DNA of 20,952 nucleotides from JAYZQT01 sp964412235. Its GTDB lineage: Bacteria; Pseudomonadota; Alphaproteobacteria; MPNO01; UBA830. This document shows, one piece after another, positions 1 through 7,927 of this stretch. The first letter of the stretch is position 1; each line of letters starts with the position of its first letter. The translations under genes were made by a program, and so were the position numbers. The DNA lies in contig CAYPNT010000049.1 in assembly GCA_964412235.1 (NCBI GenBank), positions 1 through 20,952 on the forward strand, read 5' to 3'. Below the pieces are notes generated by a model, which saw only the letters and a program-made list of their open reading frames with translations, had not been told where the DNA came from and made no database searches.

Positions 1-412
1 TACCTGCGGCAAATATCACCACATCACCGTTGGACAGTGCCCTGATCGCCTTGCGCCGGTCATAGTGCTCTACCACACCACTCATAGGAATAGACGACAT
101 TGCCTGCGTGGCGATGTTGGATCGCTCCAAGGCATCACGCAGTGCCAAAGCATTCATTACCGTGGCCAACATACCCATGTAATCAGCGGTTCCACGCTCC
201 AGACCGGCCGCCGCTCCCGACATCCCGCGAAAGATATTACCTCCGCCAATTACTAGACAAACCTCGCCGCCTATTTGTGCAACTTCCTTTATCTCATTCG
301 CTATCCGATGGACGGTTTTAGTGTCTATACCATAATCATCGTCCCCCATTAGTGCCTCGCCCGATATCTTCAGAAGCACTCTTTTAAAACGGAGGTTTTT
401 GACTGCTCCCAT
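1..412 (-). CDS. pyrH: UMP kinase, N-terminal part (runs off the left edge)
   Basis: Bacterial UMP kinase phosphorylates UMP to UDP with ATP in the cytoplasm, a step of pyrimidine nucleotide synthesis; it belongs to the amino-acid kinase fold family and is unrelated to eukaryotic UMP/CMP kinase. Translating back from the ATG at 410-412 gives 137 codons without a stop before the window edge; the family is about 240 residues, so just over half is visible. The N-terminal KISGEAL nucleotide-binding motif (about residues 15-21), the glycine-rich GGGNIFRG loop (56-63) and the DYMGM-LATVMNALALRDALE helix are all recognisable. An AAAGG Shine-Dalgarno lies about 10 bases before the ATG. It starts 13 bases after the tsf stop, giving the standard rpsB-tsf-pyrH order. 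Partial because of the window boundary, not because it is broken. Confidence 0.96.
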   Translation of the reverse strand, partial: MGAVKNLRFKRVLLKISGEALMGDDDYGIDTKTVHRIANEIKEVAQIGGEVCLVIGGGNIFRGMSGAAAGLERGTADYMGMLATVMNALALRDALERSNIATQAMSSIPMSGVVEHYDRRKAIRALSNGDVVIFAAG

Positions 413-425
413 GCAATATAAACCT

Positions 426-1349
426 TTAGTTAGCTGCCGTGGCCACAACTTCAGCAGCAAAATCCGTTTCTTCCTTTTCCACACCCTCCCCAATTTGTAA
501 CCGAGCAAAACCAGAAATCTTTATCGCTGCTCCAGCATCGGATTCAGCGGCAGCTAGGGCCTTCGCTACTTTAGTTTCCCCATCTATTACAAATGTTTGT
601 TCGAGGAGACATACCTCTTCAAAATACTTGCGCATACGACCCTCAACCATCTTGTTAATGATTTCGTCAGGCTTTCCACTCTCCCGTGCCTGCGCAGATA
701 AAATCTCTCGCTCGCGATCCATCGCCTCATTGTCCACATCACCAGGTCCAACCCAAAGAGGACTTGAAGCCGCAATATGCATCGCAAGCTGTTTACCAAA
801 CGTTAATAATTTAGTTTCGTCCCCAACGGACTCAAGACCGACTAACACCCCAATTCTTCCCATATCTGGTGCCACAGCAGCGTGCACATAAGAAGCCACT
901 ATACCATGTTCTACGGAAACGCCGCGCGCCCTCCGAAATGTAAGGTTCTCCCCAATTGCACCAACCATACTAGTAACCGCGCCTTCCACAGAACTAACAG
1001 AGTCTATCTTCCCGGCTAATGTTTTATTGTAATCGCCACCAAAGCGGAGTGCTGTTGCTGCTATTTCTTTTACAAAAGATTGAAATTCTGGGTTTCGGGC
1101 AACGAAATCCGTTTCAGAATTTACTTCAATTACCGCACCTTTATTTCCGTTGGTCGCCACTGCAACTAGACCTTCTGCAGCTATTCGACCTGCCTTTTTC
1201 GCTGCTGCTGCCAAACCCTTTTTACGAAGCCAATCCACCGATGCATCCATATCACCATTATTTTCTGTTAATGCATGCTTGCAATCCATCATACCGGCGC
1301 CAGATTTATCCCGTAGCGCCTTGACCAGCGACGCTGTTATTGCAGCCAT
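426..1349 (-). CDS. tsf: Translation elongation factor Ts
   Basis: EF-Ts is the guanine nucleotide exchange factor that releases GDP from EF-Tu in the cytoplasm. The 307-residue product has the N-terminal UBA-like domain with the typical alphaproteobacterial opening (ITASLVKALRDKSGAGMMDCK, residues 4-24), followed by the core with the hallmark TDFVARN segment at residues 80-86, which contacts EF-Tu. The length is normal for the family. The ATG at 1347-1349 has an AGAGG Shine-Dalgarno seven bases upstream. It follows rpsB by 36 bases with no visible terminator and precedes pyrH by 13 bases, so the three genes are very probably co-transcribed from the leader in front of rpsB. Nothing unusual in the reading frame. 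Confidence 0.98.
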   Translation of the reverse strand: MAAITASLVKALRDKSGAGMMDCKHALTENNGDMDASVDWLRKKGLAAAAKKAGRIAAEGLVAVATNGNKGAVIEVNSETDFVARNPEFQSFVKEIAATALRFGGDYNKTLAGKIDSVSSVEGAVTSMVGAIGENLTFRRARGVSVEHGIVASYVHAAVAPDMGRIGVLVGLESVGDETKLLTFGKQLAMHIAASSPLWVGPGDVDNEAMDREREILSAQARESGKPDEIINKMVEGRMRKYFEEVCLLEQTFVIDGETKVAKALAAAESDAGAAIKISGFARLQIGEGVEKEETDFAAEVVATAAN

Positions 1350-1385
1350 AATCGAACCTCTTTATAAACTGATTGAGCAATTTTA

Positions 1386-2294
1386 TTACGCATTATTAGT
1401 TTCTTCACTCTCCTTTTCCCCCTCCCCACCTTCTACACTAGCTTCATCATCAGAACCTGCAGTTTCCGTTTCATGGGGATCGGTAATCCCAATTTCAACA
1501 TTGGTCTTTTCCTCCCCGGCAGAAGCTAGTTCTTCAGGCTCGGCAATCACTTCCTCCGGTGCCCCCTCCTGTTCTCCTAGATCCGTTCCACCAGAAATTG
1601 CTTCTTGCTGTAATCCGTCGAGTACAGAACCCGCCACTAAATCGCAATAAAGGGCAATCGATCGTATTGCGTCATCATTTCCAGGAATAGGAAAAGTGAT
1701 ATTATTGGGGCTTGAATTACTGTCGATTACACCAACGATAGGGATCCCCAGTTTTGTAGCTTCTGCTACAGCTAGTTCTTCCTTATTTGTATCAATAACA
1801 AACAACATATCTGGAAGTCCGCCCATGTCCTTAATCCCACCAAGTGAACGATCAAGTTTTTCTCGTTCCCGTGTCAAATTTAACAGCTCTTTCTTTGTCA
1901 GAGCTTCTGCAATCTCCGCAGAATTAAGCATCTCCTCCAGCTCGTGTAATCTTTTGATGGACGCTGTTATAGTTTTCCAGTTCGTCAGCATTCCTCCAAG
2001 CCAACGATGATTGACATAGTATTGTCCGCATCGACCAGCCGCTTCTGATATTATTTCACTTGCCTGACGCTTCGTCCCTACAAACAAGACTCGCCCGCCT
2101 CCTGCCGTAACTTCACGAACAGCCGCTAAAGCAGCGTGAAGCAGGGGAACCGTCTGCTGCAAATCTATAATGTGCACATTGTTACGAACACCAAAAATAA
2201 AAGTCTCCATTTTTGGGTTCCAACGACGCGTATTGTGTCCAAAATGGACCCCAGCCTCAAGAAGCTGGCGCATAGTAAACTCTGGCATAGCCAT
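1386..2294 (-). CDS. rpsB: 30S ribosomal protein S2 with an acidic C-terminal extension
   Basis: S2 binds late on the 30S subunit near 16S rRNA helices 26 and 35-37 and is needed for recruitment of S1. The classic start MRQLLEAGVHFGH (residues 8-20), FVGTKRQA (71-78), YYVNHRWLGGMLTN (92-105) and the PIVGVIDSNSSP region (185-196) are all present. The protein is 302 residues, while E. coli S2 is about 241. The extra 62 residues (241-302) form a low-complexity tail in which 22 residues are Asp or Glu and only two are Lys. Such extensions are seen in other alphaproteobacterial S2 proteins, but length and sequence vary. The ATG at 2292-2294 has an AAAGGA Shine-Dalgarno about eight bases upstream; a second ATG two codons later is possible. 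First gene of the rpsB-tsf-pyrH unit. Confidence 0.98.
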   Translation of the reverse strand: MAMPEFTMRQLLEAGVHFGHNTRRWNPKMETFIFGVRNNVHIIDLQQTVPLLHAALAAVREVTAGGGRVLFVGTKRQASEIISEAAGRCGQYYVNHRWLGGMLTNWKTITASIKRLHELEEMLNSAEIAEALTKKELLNLTREREKLDRSLGGIKDMGGLPDMLFVIDTNKEELAVAEATKLGIPIVGVIDSNSSPNNITFPIPGNDDAIRSIALYCDLVAGSVLDGLQQEAISGGTDLGEQEGAPEEVIAEPEELASAGEEKTNVEIGITDPHETETAGSDDEASVEGGEGEKESEETNNA

Positions 2295-2322
2295 GTCTGT
2301 TATCCTTTTCCGGTTTAACCTC

Positions 2323-2404
2323 CGTAGGCTAGCATACGTAATAAAAATTTACGGTACACCGGATCGAATGGCCGACCTATGTCGCCGCCATCCGCGCGCC
2401 TACG
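2323..2404 (-). promoter_or_regulatory. Putative structured 5' leader of rpsB
   Basis: On the transcribed strand the leader contains the perfect 7-base inverted repeat CGTAGGC (2398-2404) and GCCTACG (2323-2329), which would close a domain of about 68 bases. The enclosed part has a GC-rich first half, a small CGGT-GT-ACCG hairpin candidate, and an AT-rich stretch. The 3' arm ends just before GGAGG and lies about 30 bases upstream of the rpsB start. S2 synthesis is autoregulated through the rpsB leader in gammaproteobacteria (established). That this sequence plays the same role here is inference from position and pairing only; I did not match it to a named leader family. Confidence 0.35.
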
Positions 2405-2421
2405 TGTGTATTTGCGAAACC

Positions 2422-2450
2422 GTGATACGCTCTATATTTAGTCTTCGCAA
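2422..2450 (-). promoter_or_regulatory. Candidate sigma-70-type promoter for rpsB-tsf-pyrH
   Basis: In the 179-base gap between dnaE and rpsB the transcribed strand has TTGCGA (2445-2450) and TATCAC (2422-2427) separated by 17 bases. Each hexamer matches the consensus at four of six positions. A perfect inverted repeat (TTGCGAA at 2444-2450 and TTCGCAA at 2412-2418) straddles the same place. A promoter is expected somewhere here because a ribosomal protein operon begins downstream; this exact placement is weakly supported. Confidence 0.3.
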
Positions 2451-2473
2451 GAAATTTGTTTTATCGTTTGAGC

Positions 2474-5400
2474 CTAAACATCCACCAGCTCGACTATACC
2501 GGGAATATTCAGGGCTTCTGCGCGAAACTCACCGGTAACTTGTACTTTTTTTTGTAGCTGAACTTCAACGCTACATGAATCAGCAATTTTCAACACTAAT
2601 GACACTTTGAAGCTCCCCTTTTCCGCCGCAGTAAGCAACCTTTCAATCCCTTTAATCCCCTTTTCTTCACAGACTACAATTTTAATATCATTTGGCTGTT
2701 GGGCAAGAGCCGCATCTAAAGATTTTACATCAATAGCAGAAAGACGCGTGCCATCCCCGCCCGAACGAATTTCGAGAGTTATCAAAACCCGTTGTCCTGT
2801 TTCTAAAATATCACGAGAACGACTTAACAATTCTGAAAAAATGACAACTTCATATACCCCCGACGCATCTGATAACTGAACGAAAGAAAATCTATTTCCC
2901 TTTGCGGATGTCCTTTCTTGGCGACTAATAACTACCCCAGCAACACGAGGTGAACTCCCCGCCATCCTCGATGTAACTTCAAGCGCAGGGTGCACTCTAA
3001 GACGCTTGAGTTGACTCGCGTAGGGATCTAACGGATGCGCAGACAAAAACGAGCCTACTGCGTCAAATTCATGGGAAAGTCGTTCCGTTAACGTCCAATC
3101 CGACGTATCCGGTAAGCGCATCTTAATTTGATCTTTTTCACCAACATCTCCACCGAAAAGATTTTCTTGCCCGGTCGTTCGTTCATGGGCAGTTTGATTG
3201 GCCAATTTTATAAGCCCCTCTGTACCTTCAAATAACCGCTTACGATTTGGCTCAAGGCAATCGAATGCGCCCGCACGTACCAAGTTTTCGAATTGACGTT
3301 TATTAGCCCCAGAGCCACCAAGTCTACTGCAAAAATCTGTCACATCAGAATAGTCGCCATTATTTTCACGTTCTATAACCACATCCTCCATGGCTTGACG
3401 TCCAACGTTTTTAATTGCAGCCAAGGCATAACGAACCCCATTTGAATAGGCGGTATTTAGCGTTTTCTCCACCGTAAATGTAGCACCCGATTTGTTTATG
3501 TTAGGAGGCAAGAGAGGTATACCAAGACGGTCCAGTTCTTGTCGAAAAATATTAAGTTTATCCGTATTTCCGATATCCAGGCTCATCGACGCGGCAAGAA
3601 ATTCCACGGGATAATTGGCTTTAACCCAGGCTGTTTGATAAGCAACTAAGGCATAGGCTGCAGCATGTGACTTGTTAAACCCGTAGCCAGCAAATTTATC
3701 AACTTGTTCAAAAATACGTATCGCCGTACCTCGGTCTACCTTGCGCTTAACAGCACCGTTAACAAACGCCTCCCTTTGGGCATCCATTTCACTTTTTATT
3801 TTTTTGCCCATTGCACGCCGAAGCAAATCAGCTTTTCCTAAGGAAAATCCGGAGAGAATCTGTGCTATCTGCATCACCTGTTCCTGATATATCATCACCC
3901 CAAAAGTTTCTTTTAAGATCTCCTCTAACTTTGGGTGTAGATAGTCCGGATCCTCTACCCCATGCTTACAAGCGATGTATCTGGGAATGTTGTCCATCGG
4001 CCCAGGACGGTACAGTGCAACGAGGGCTATTATATCCTCGAACCTATCTGGGCGCATATTTCGCAATACATCCCGCATCCCAGAACTCTCTAGTTGAAAC
4101 ACTCCGACAGTGTCTCCCTTAGCAAGCATTTGAAAAGTTTTCTCATCCGACAATGGTATTCTTAGCAGGTCCAAGACCTCACCACGGCGCGAGATCAAGT
4201 CAACAGCGCGTTGCAGAACGGTCAGTGTTTTGAGCCCCAAAAAATCGAATTTTACTAATCCAGCTAATTCTGCATACTTCATCGAAAACTGAGTCGCCAG
4301 CATTTCAGATCGCGGATCTTTGTATAATGGAACCAATCTTGCGAGCGGCCTATCCGCAATGATCACACCTGCCGCGTGGGTGGAAGCATGACGATATAAC
4401 CCTTCCAGTTTCAGGGATTTGTCTAACAATTGAGCAACAGAATCATCACTTTTCTGAAGTTTTTGTAGTTCAGGTTCGCTTTCTATTGCTTGTTCAAGCG
4501 TCGGCGGTTTCGCTGGGTTAAATGGAACAAGTTTAGTGATTTTATCAACCTGTCCATACGGCATACCAAGAACGCGTCCAACATCCCTCAGCACGGCACG
4601 TGCCTGCAATTTCCCGAATGTAATGATTTGAGCAACTTTATCTTTTCCGTATTTGTCTTGAACGTACCGTATCACCTCGTCACGTCGGTCCTGGCAAAAA
4701 TCAATATCAAAATCGGGCATGGAAACGCGGTCAGGGTTTAAAAACCTCTCAAAAAGCAACCCAAACCTGATCGGATCGAGATCTGTAATAGTCAATGCCC
4801 AAGCTACGACGGAGCCTGCACCCGACCCCCGCCCTGGACCCACTGGAATTTCTTGATTTTTTGCCCATTGTATAAAATCTGCGACAATTAAGAAGTATCC
4901 CGAATATCCCATTTTCACGATTACCTCGAGTTCGTACTCTAGTCGTTCGAAGTAAGAGTTTCTTGAAACTTCCCTATTTCCGATGTCCAAATCGGCTATC
5001 ATGGAAAGACGTTGTTGCAGTCCTTGGCGTGCCATTTCACAGAGAACGTCTTCCTCACTTTGACCTCCAGTGGTTACATAGACTGGCAGTATCGGCTCAC
5101 GCTCCACCGGCATGAACGCACAACGCTGAGCAACAACCACGGTGTTTTCAAGGGCCTCCGGAAGATCTACAAATAAGCTTTTCATTGTGTCGACGGATCT
5201 AAAGTGATAATCGGCCGTAAGCCGCCTTCGTTCACTTTCTGAAACATAAGCACCAGCCGCAATACAAAGCAACGCGTCGTGGGCCTCGTACATGTCCGGA
5301 CTTACAAAATAACAATCATTGGTGGCAACAAGAGGAATATTTCTACTGTATGCCAACTCTAAAAGACCGGCTTCTGTTTCGTTTTCTTCTGTTCTACCGT

Positions 5401-5944
5401 GTCTCTGTATCTCAATATAGAACCTGTCATCAAAGGCTTGTTGTAATCGCTCACAAATATCGTTTGCTTGGGACATTTGACCTAAAGATATCAACCTACC
5501 AAGAGGTCCTTCCGCTCCCCCAGACAGACAAATTAAACCCTCAGAATAACAAAAAACTTTTTCAAGAGTCGTATGCGTGTTTCCGTGTTGAGTTGTAACA
5601 AACGCATCAGATATGAGTTCCATAAGATTTTGGTAACCCGCCCCATTTTTAACCAACAAAATGAGTTTTTCATGGGTCCCGCATCCGTTATGGTTTTTCA
5701 ACTCCCAATTGTCAGATTGAGTTAACCTAACGTCAATCTGGCACCCTACAATCGGCTGTATCCCTGCATCAGCAGCAGCTATCGAAAATTCCAGTGCACC
5801 AAACATGTTATTTGTATCGGTCACACCTACAGCAGGCATACCGTGTTCCCGACACAGATCTATCAATTGAGGAATTTTGATAGCACCTTCAGAAAGAGAG
5901 TAAGCGGTGTGCACACGCAGGTGAATAAACTCGGGATCCATCAT
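2474..5944 (-). CDS. dnaE: DNA polymerase III alpha subunit
   Basis: This is the replicative polymerase subunit of the Pol III holoenzyme. Residues here are counted from an upstream ATG at 5986. The PHP domain opens with HLRVHTAYSLSEGAI (residues 22-36); it has Arg where metal-dependent PHP domains carry a second His, as in E. coli, so intrinsic proofreading is probably absent. The catalytic aspartates lie in PDFDIDF (Asp427, Asp429) and KFDFLGL (Asp581). A clamp-binding QENLF is at 940-944 and an OB fold covers about 1015-1060. The total of about 1155-1170 residues is normal. I prefer the ATG at 5944 (or the adjacent one at 5941) because homologues begin a few residues before HLRVH; the ATG at 5986 has no Shine-Dalgarno and adds 14 atypical residues. 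It starts 62 bases after the lolD stop, likely in the same transcript. Confidence 0.97.
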   Translation of the reverse strand: MMDPEFIHLRVHTAYSLSEGAIKIPQLIDLCREHGMPAVGVTDTNNMFGALEFSIAAADAGIQPIVGCQIDVRLTQSDNWELKNHNGCGTHEKLILLVKNGAGYQNLMELISDAFVTTQHGNTHTTLEKVFCYSEGLICLSGGAEGPLGRLISLGQMSQANDICERLQQAFDDRFYIEIQRHGRTEENETEAGLLELAYSRNIPLVATNDCYFVSPDMYEAHDALLCIAAGAYVSESERRRLTADYHFRSVDTMKSLFVDLPEALENTVVVAQRCAFMPVEREPILPVYVTTGGQSEEDVLCEMARQGLQQRLSMIADLDIGNREVSRNSYFERLEYELEVIVKMGYSGYFLIVADFIQWAKNQEIPVGPGRGSGAGSVVAWALTITDLDPIRFGLLFERFLNPDRVSMPDFDIDFCQDRRDEVIRYVQDKYGKDKVAQIITFGKLQARAVLRDVGRVLGMPYGQVDKITKLVPFNPAKPPTLEQAIESEPELQKLQKSDDSVAQLLDKSLKLEGLYRHASTHAAGVIIADRPLARLVPLYKDPRSEMLATQFSMKYAELAGLVKFDFLGLKTLTVLQRAVDLISRRGEVLDLLRIPLSDEKTFQMLAKGDTVGVFQLESSGMRDVLRNMRPDRFEDIIALVALYRPGPMDNIPRYIACKHGVEDPDYLHPKLEEILKETFGVMIYQEQVMQIAQILSGFSLGKADLLRRAMGKKIKSEMDAQREAFVNGAVKRKVDRGTAIRIFEQVDKFAGYGFNKSHAAAYALVAYQTAWVKANYPVEFLAASMSLDIGNTDKLNIFRQELDRLGIPLLPPNINKSGATFTVEKTLNTAYSNGVRYALAAIKNVGRQAMEDVVIERENNGDYSDVTDFCSRLGGSGANKRQFENLVRAGAFDCLEPNRKRLFEGTEGLIKLANQTAHERTTGQENLFGGDVGEKDQIKMRLPDTSDWTLTERLSHEFDAVGSFLSAHPLDPYASQLKRLRVHPALEVTSRMAGSSPRVAGVVISRQERTSAKGNRFSFVQLSDASGVYEVVIFSELLSRSRDILETGQRVLITLEIRSGGDGTRLSAIDVKSLDAALAQQPNDIKIVVCEEKGIKGIERLLTAAEKGSFKVSLVLKIADSCSVEVQLQKKVQVTGEFRAEALNIPGIVELVDV

Positions 5945-6006
5945 TGGGCAGTATAAACTCTTTGCCGCGCAATCGGGCCTCAACATGGAATCAGTTGTGG
6001 ATAATT

Positions 6007-6687
6007 TTACAGGACCTCAAGAACCCCATTATTCAATGTAAGCGTTCTGTCCATTAGGCATGCAAGATTGTGATTATGAGTGGCAACCAATACCGCCATC
6101 TCACTATCATTGGAAAGTTCTACCAACAAATCAAATACGTATTCTGCGGTTTCTTTATCTAAATTCCCCGTCGGTTCGTCGGCTATTAAAAGTCGTGGTC
6201 GATTTGCCAGTGCTCTGGCAATAGCAACCCTCTGCTGTTCCCCCCCAGAGAGCTTAGCCGGACGATGCGATGCACGGTCCGTCAACCCAATTCTAGATAG
6301 CAGTTCCCGAGCTCGATCCTTCGCTTTAATCACCGGTATACCTGAAATAATCTGAGGCATTGCAATATTTTCTAGGGCAGAAAACTCGGGAAGAAGATGA
6401 TGAAATTGATAGACAAACCCAATTCGTCGACGCCGGAGCATAGTGCGCTGCTCGTCCGACAAACTCGAACACGCTTGCCCGCAGATTACCACCTCCCCAC
6501 TATCGGGTCGTTCCAGCAAACCCGCTATATGCAGCAATGTAGACTTACCTGCGCCGGAGGGCGCGACTAAAGCCACCATCTCACCAAACGATAGTTTTGT
6601 GGTCGCGCCTTCCAAAACGTTCAATATACTCTCGGCAGATCGGAATGTCTGGACAATATTAGATAAAGCGACCGCGACTTCACTCAT
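6007..6687 (-). CDS. lolD: Lipoprotein-releasing system ATP-binding protein LolD
   Basis: LolD is the cytoplasmic ATPase of the inner-membrane complex that extracts mature lipoproteins and hands them to the chaperone LolA. All ABC motifs are intact in the 226 residues: Walker A PSGAGKST (43-50), Q-loop glutamine 94, signature LSGGEQQ (146-152), Walker B LLIADEP (166-172) followed by TGNLD, and the switch histidine in ATHNHN (204). This fits the MacB/FtsE/LolD group. The LolD assignment rests on the adjoining LolC/E permease, whose last eight bases overlap the lolD start, implying translational coupling. An AGAGG Shine-Dalgarno lies nine bases before the ATG, inside the permease gene. Confidence 0.95.
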   Translation of the reverse strand: MSEVAVALSNIVQTFRSAESILNVLEGATTKLSFGEMVALVAPSGAGKSTLLHIAGLLERPDSGEVVICGQACSSLSDEQRTMLRRRRIGFVYQFHHLLPEFSALENIAMPQIISGIPVIKAKDRARELLSRIGLTDRASHRPAKLSGGEQQRVAIARALANRPRLLIADEPTGNLDKETAEYVFDLLVELSNDSEMAVLVATHNHNLACLMDRTLTLNNGVLEVL

Positions 6688-7927
6688 AACGAAGCGCCTC
6701 TACGGGTTCTAATGATGCAGCTCGCCATGCCGGATATACTACTGCTAAAAATGAAAGCCCAAGAGACATTGTTACCACACTGGCTACATCGCCGATTTCT
6801 ATTACCGATGGTAGATTTGAGAGGAAGTATATTTCTGCTGCAAATAGTTCCGTTCCGGTTAAACCCTGCAGCCACTGGCGGATTGTTTCGATGTTTCCTG
6901 CGAATGCGATACCAAGAACAAAGCCCGCGATGGTGCCGAATACGCCGACCGAGGTACCCGCTATTAGAAATGCCCTTAATATCATCCCCCTAGTCGCACC
7001 CATAGTGCGAAGGATAGCAATGTCCCGCCCTTTATCCTTCACCATCATGATCATCCCGGAAATAACATTGAAAGCGGCTACCAAAATGATGAGCGTAAGG
7101 ATTAAAAACATCACATTTCGCTCAACTTTTATAGCGTTAAAGAAACTCGCATTCGCTTCCTGCCAATCTACAATGCGAAGCGGCCGGTCCTCCCTGTTTT
7201 GAATTTTTGTTCGAATAATAGGAACTTGATCAGGGTCGGATACAAAAACTTCGATATTAGTGACGGCTCCTTTTGAACGGAAATAAATTTGAGCTGCTTC
7301 TAACGGCATAAAAACAAAACCAGAATCATATTCAAACATCCCGACATCAAAAACCGCCGTAACTTTGTAAATTTTACTACGAGGTACTGAACCAAATGCT
7401 GTTTGGTTTAATTGTGGCGATACAAGCCTTAATTTGTCCCCCGGTCGCACTCCGAATTTAAGTGCTAAACGTTTTCCAACTATCACGCTATTTTTGTCAT
7501 GAAAGCTGTCCAATGTCCCAGACTGAATATTTTCCGAGATGATTTTTCGTGCCTTTATGTCCTCGGGACGTATTCCACGAACTATTGCTCCCCCAGCAAC
7601 CTTGTTAGCACTCACCAGAACCTGACCCTCTACAATCGGAATAACCTTACTAACCTCAGATAATTGGGAAATTTTTACCACCAAATCCTGAAAATCTGTG
7701 AGAGGAGTGTGGTCTATACTATATACGGCCATGTGTCCGTTAAGACCTAGAATGCGTTGTAATAGTTCCGCTCGGAACCCATTCATTACGGACATCACAA
7801 TGATTAAGGTGGCCACCCCAAGTGCTATCCCGGCTAATGAGAACCAGACTATTACAGATACAAATCCTTCTTCTCTTCGAGACCTTAAATACCGAAGAGC
7901 TATTATCCATTCAAAAGAACTAAACAT
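6680..7927 (-). CDS. Lipoprotein-releasing ABC transporter permease, LolC/LolE family
   Basis: This is the membrane subunit of the lipoprotein-releasing Lol complex. The 415-residue protein has the family layout: a cytoplasmic N-terminus with ALRYLRSRREEGFVSVI, a first membrane segment (about 22-48), a large periplasmic domain (about 50-270), and three C-terminal membrane segments (about 270-295, 318-345, 378-402). The cytoplasmic loop DKGRDIAILRTMGA (298-311), the usual coupling contact with LolD, is present, and the protein ends PVEALRYE as is typical. Only one permease gene is in this cluster, whereas E. coli has separate LolC and LolE; many alphaproteobacteria carry a single one that presumably forms a homodimer (inference). 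The start overlaps the proS stop by one base (TAATG). I leave the symbol open between lolC and lolE. Confidence 0.95.
   Translation of the reverse strand: MFSSFEWIIALRYLRSRREEGFVSVIVWFSLAGIALGVATLIIVMSVMNGFRAELLQRILGLNGHMAVYSIDHTPLTDFQDLVVKISQLSEVSKVIPIVEGQVLVSANKVAGGAIVRGIRPEDIKARKIISENIQSGTLDSFHDKNSVIVGKRLALKFGVRPGDKLRLVSPQLNQTAFGSVPRSKIYKVTAVFDVGMFEYDSGFVFMPLEAAQIYFRSKGAVTNIEVFVSDPDQVPIIRTKIQNREDRPLRIVDWQEANASFFNAIKVERNVMFLILTLIILVAAFNVISGMIMMVKDKGRDIAILRTMGATRGMILRAFLIAGTSVGVFGTIAGFVLGIAFAGNIETIRQWLQGLTGTELFAAEIYFLSNLPSVIEIGDVASVVTMSLGLSFLAVVYPAWRAASLEPVEALRYE

Noticed and set aside
439..891. Long open frame on the plus strand opposite tsf
   Set aside because: It lies wholly antisense to an intact, strongly conserved gene; its composition is that of a mirrored coding frame and shows no recognisable domain or ribosome-binding site.
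1150..1650. 166-codon open frame on the plus strand spanning the tsf/rpsB boundary
   Set aside because: It is opposite two certain genes; the Ser/Pro-rich product is what the reverse of the acidic S2 tail gives.
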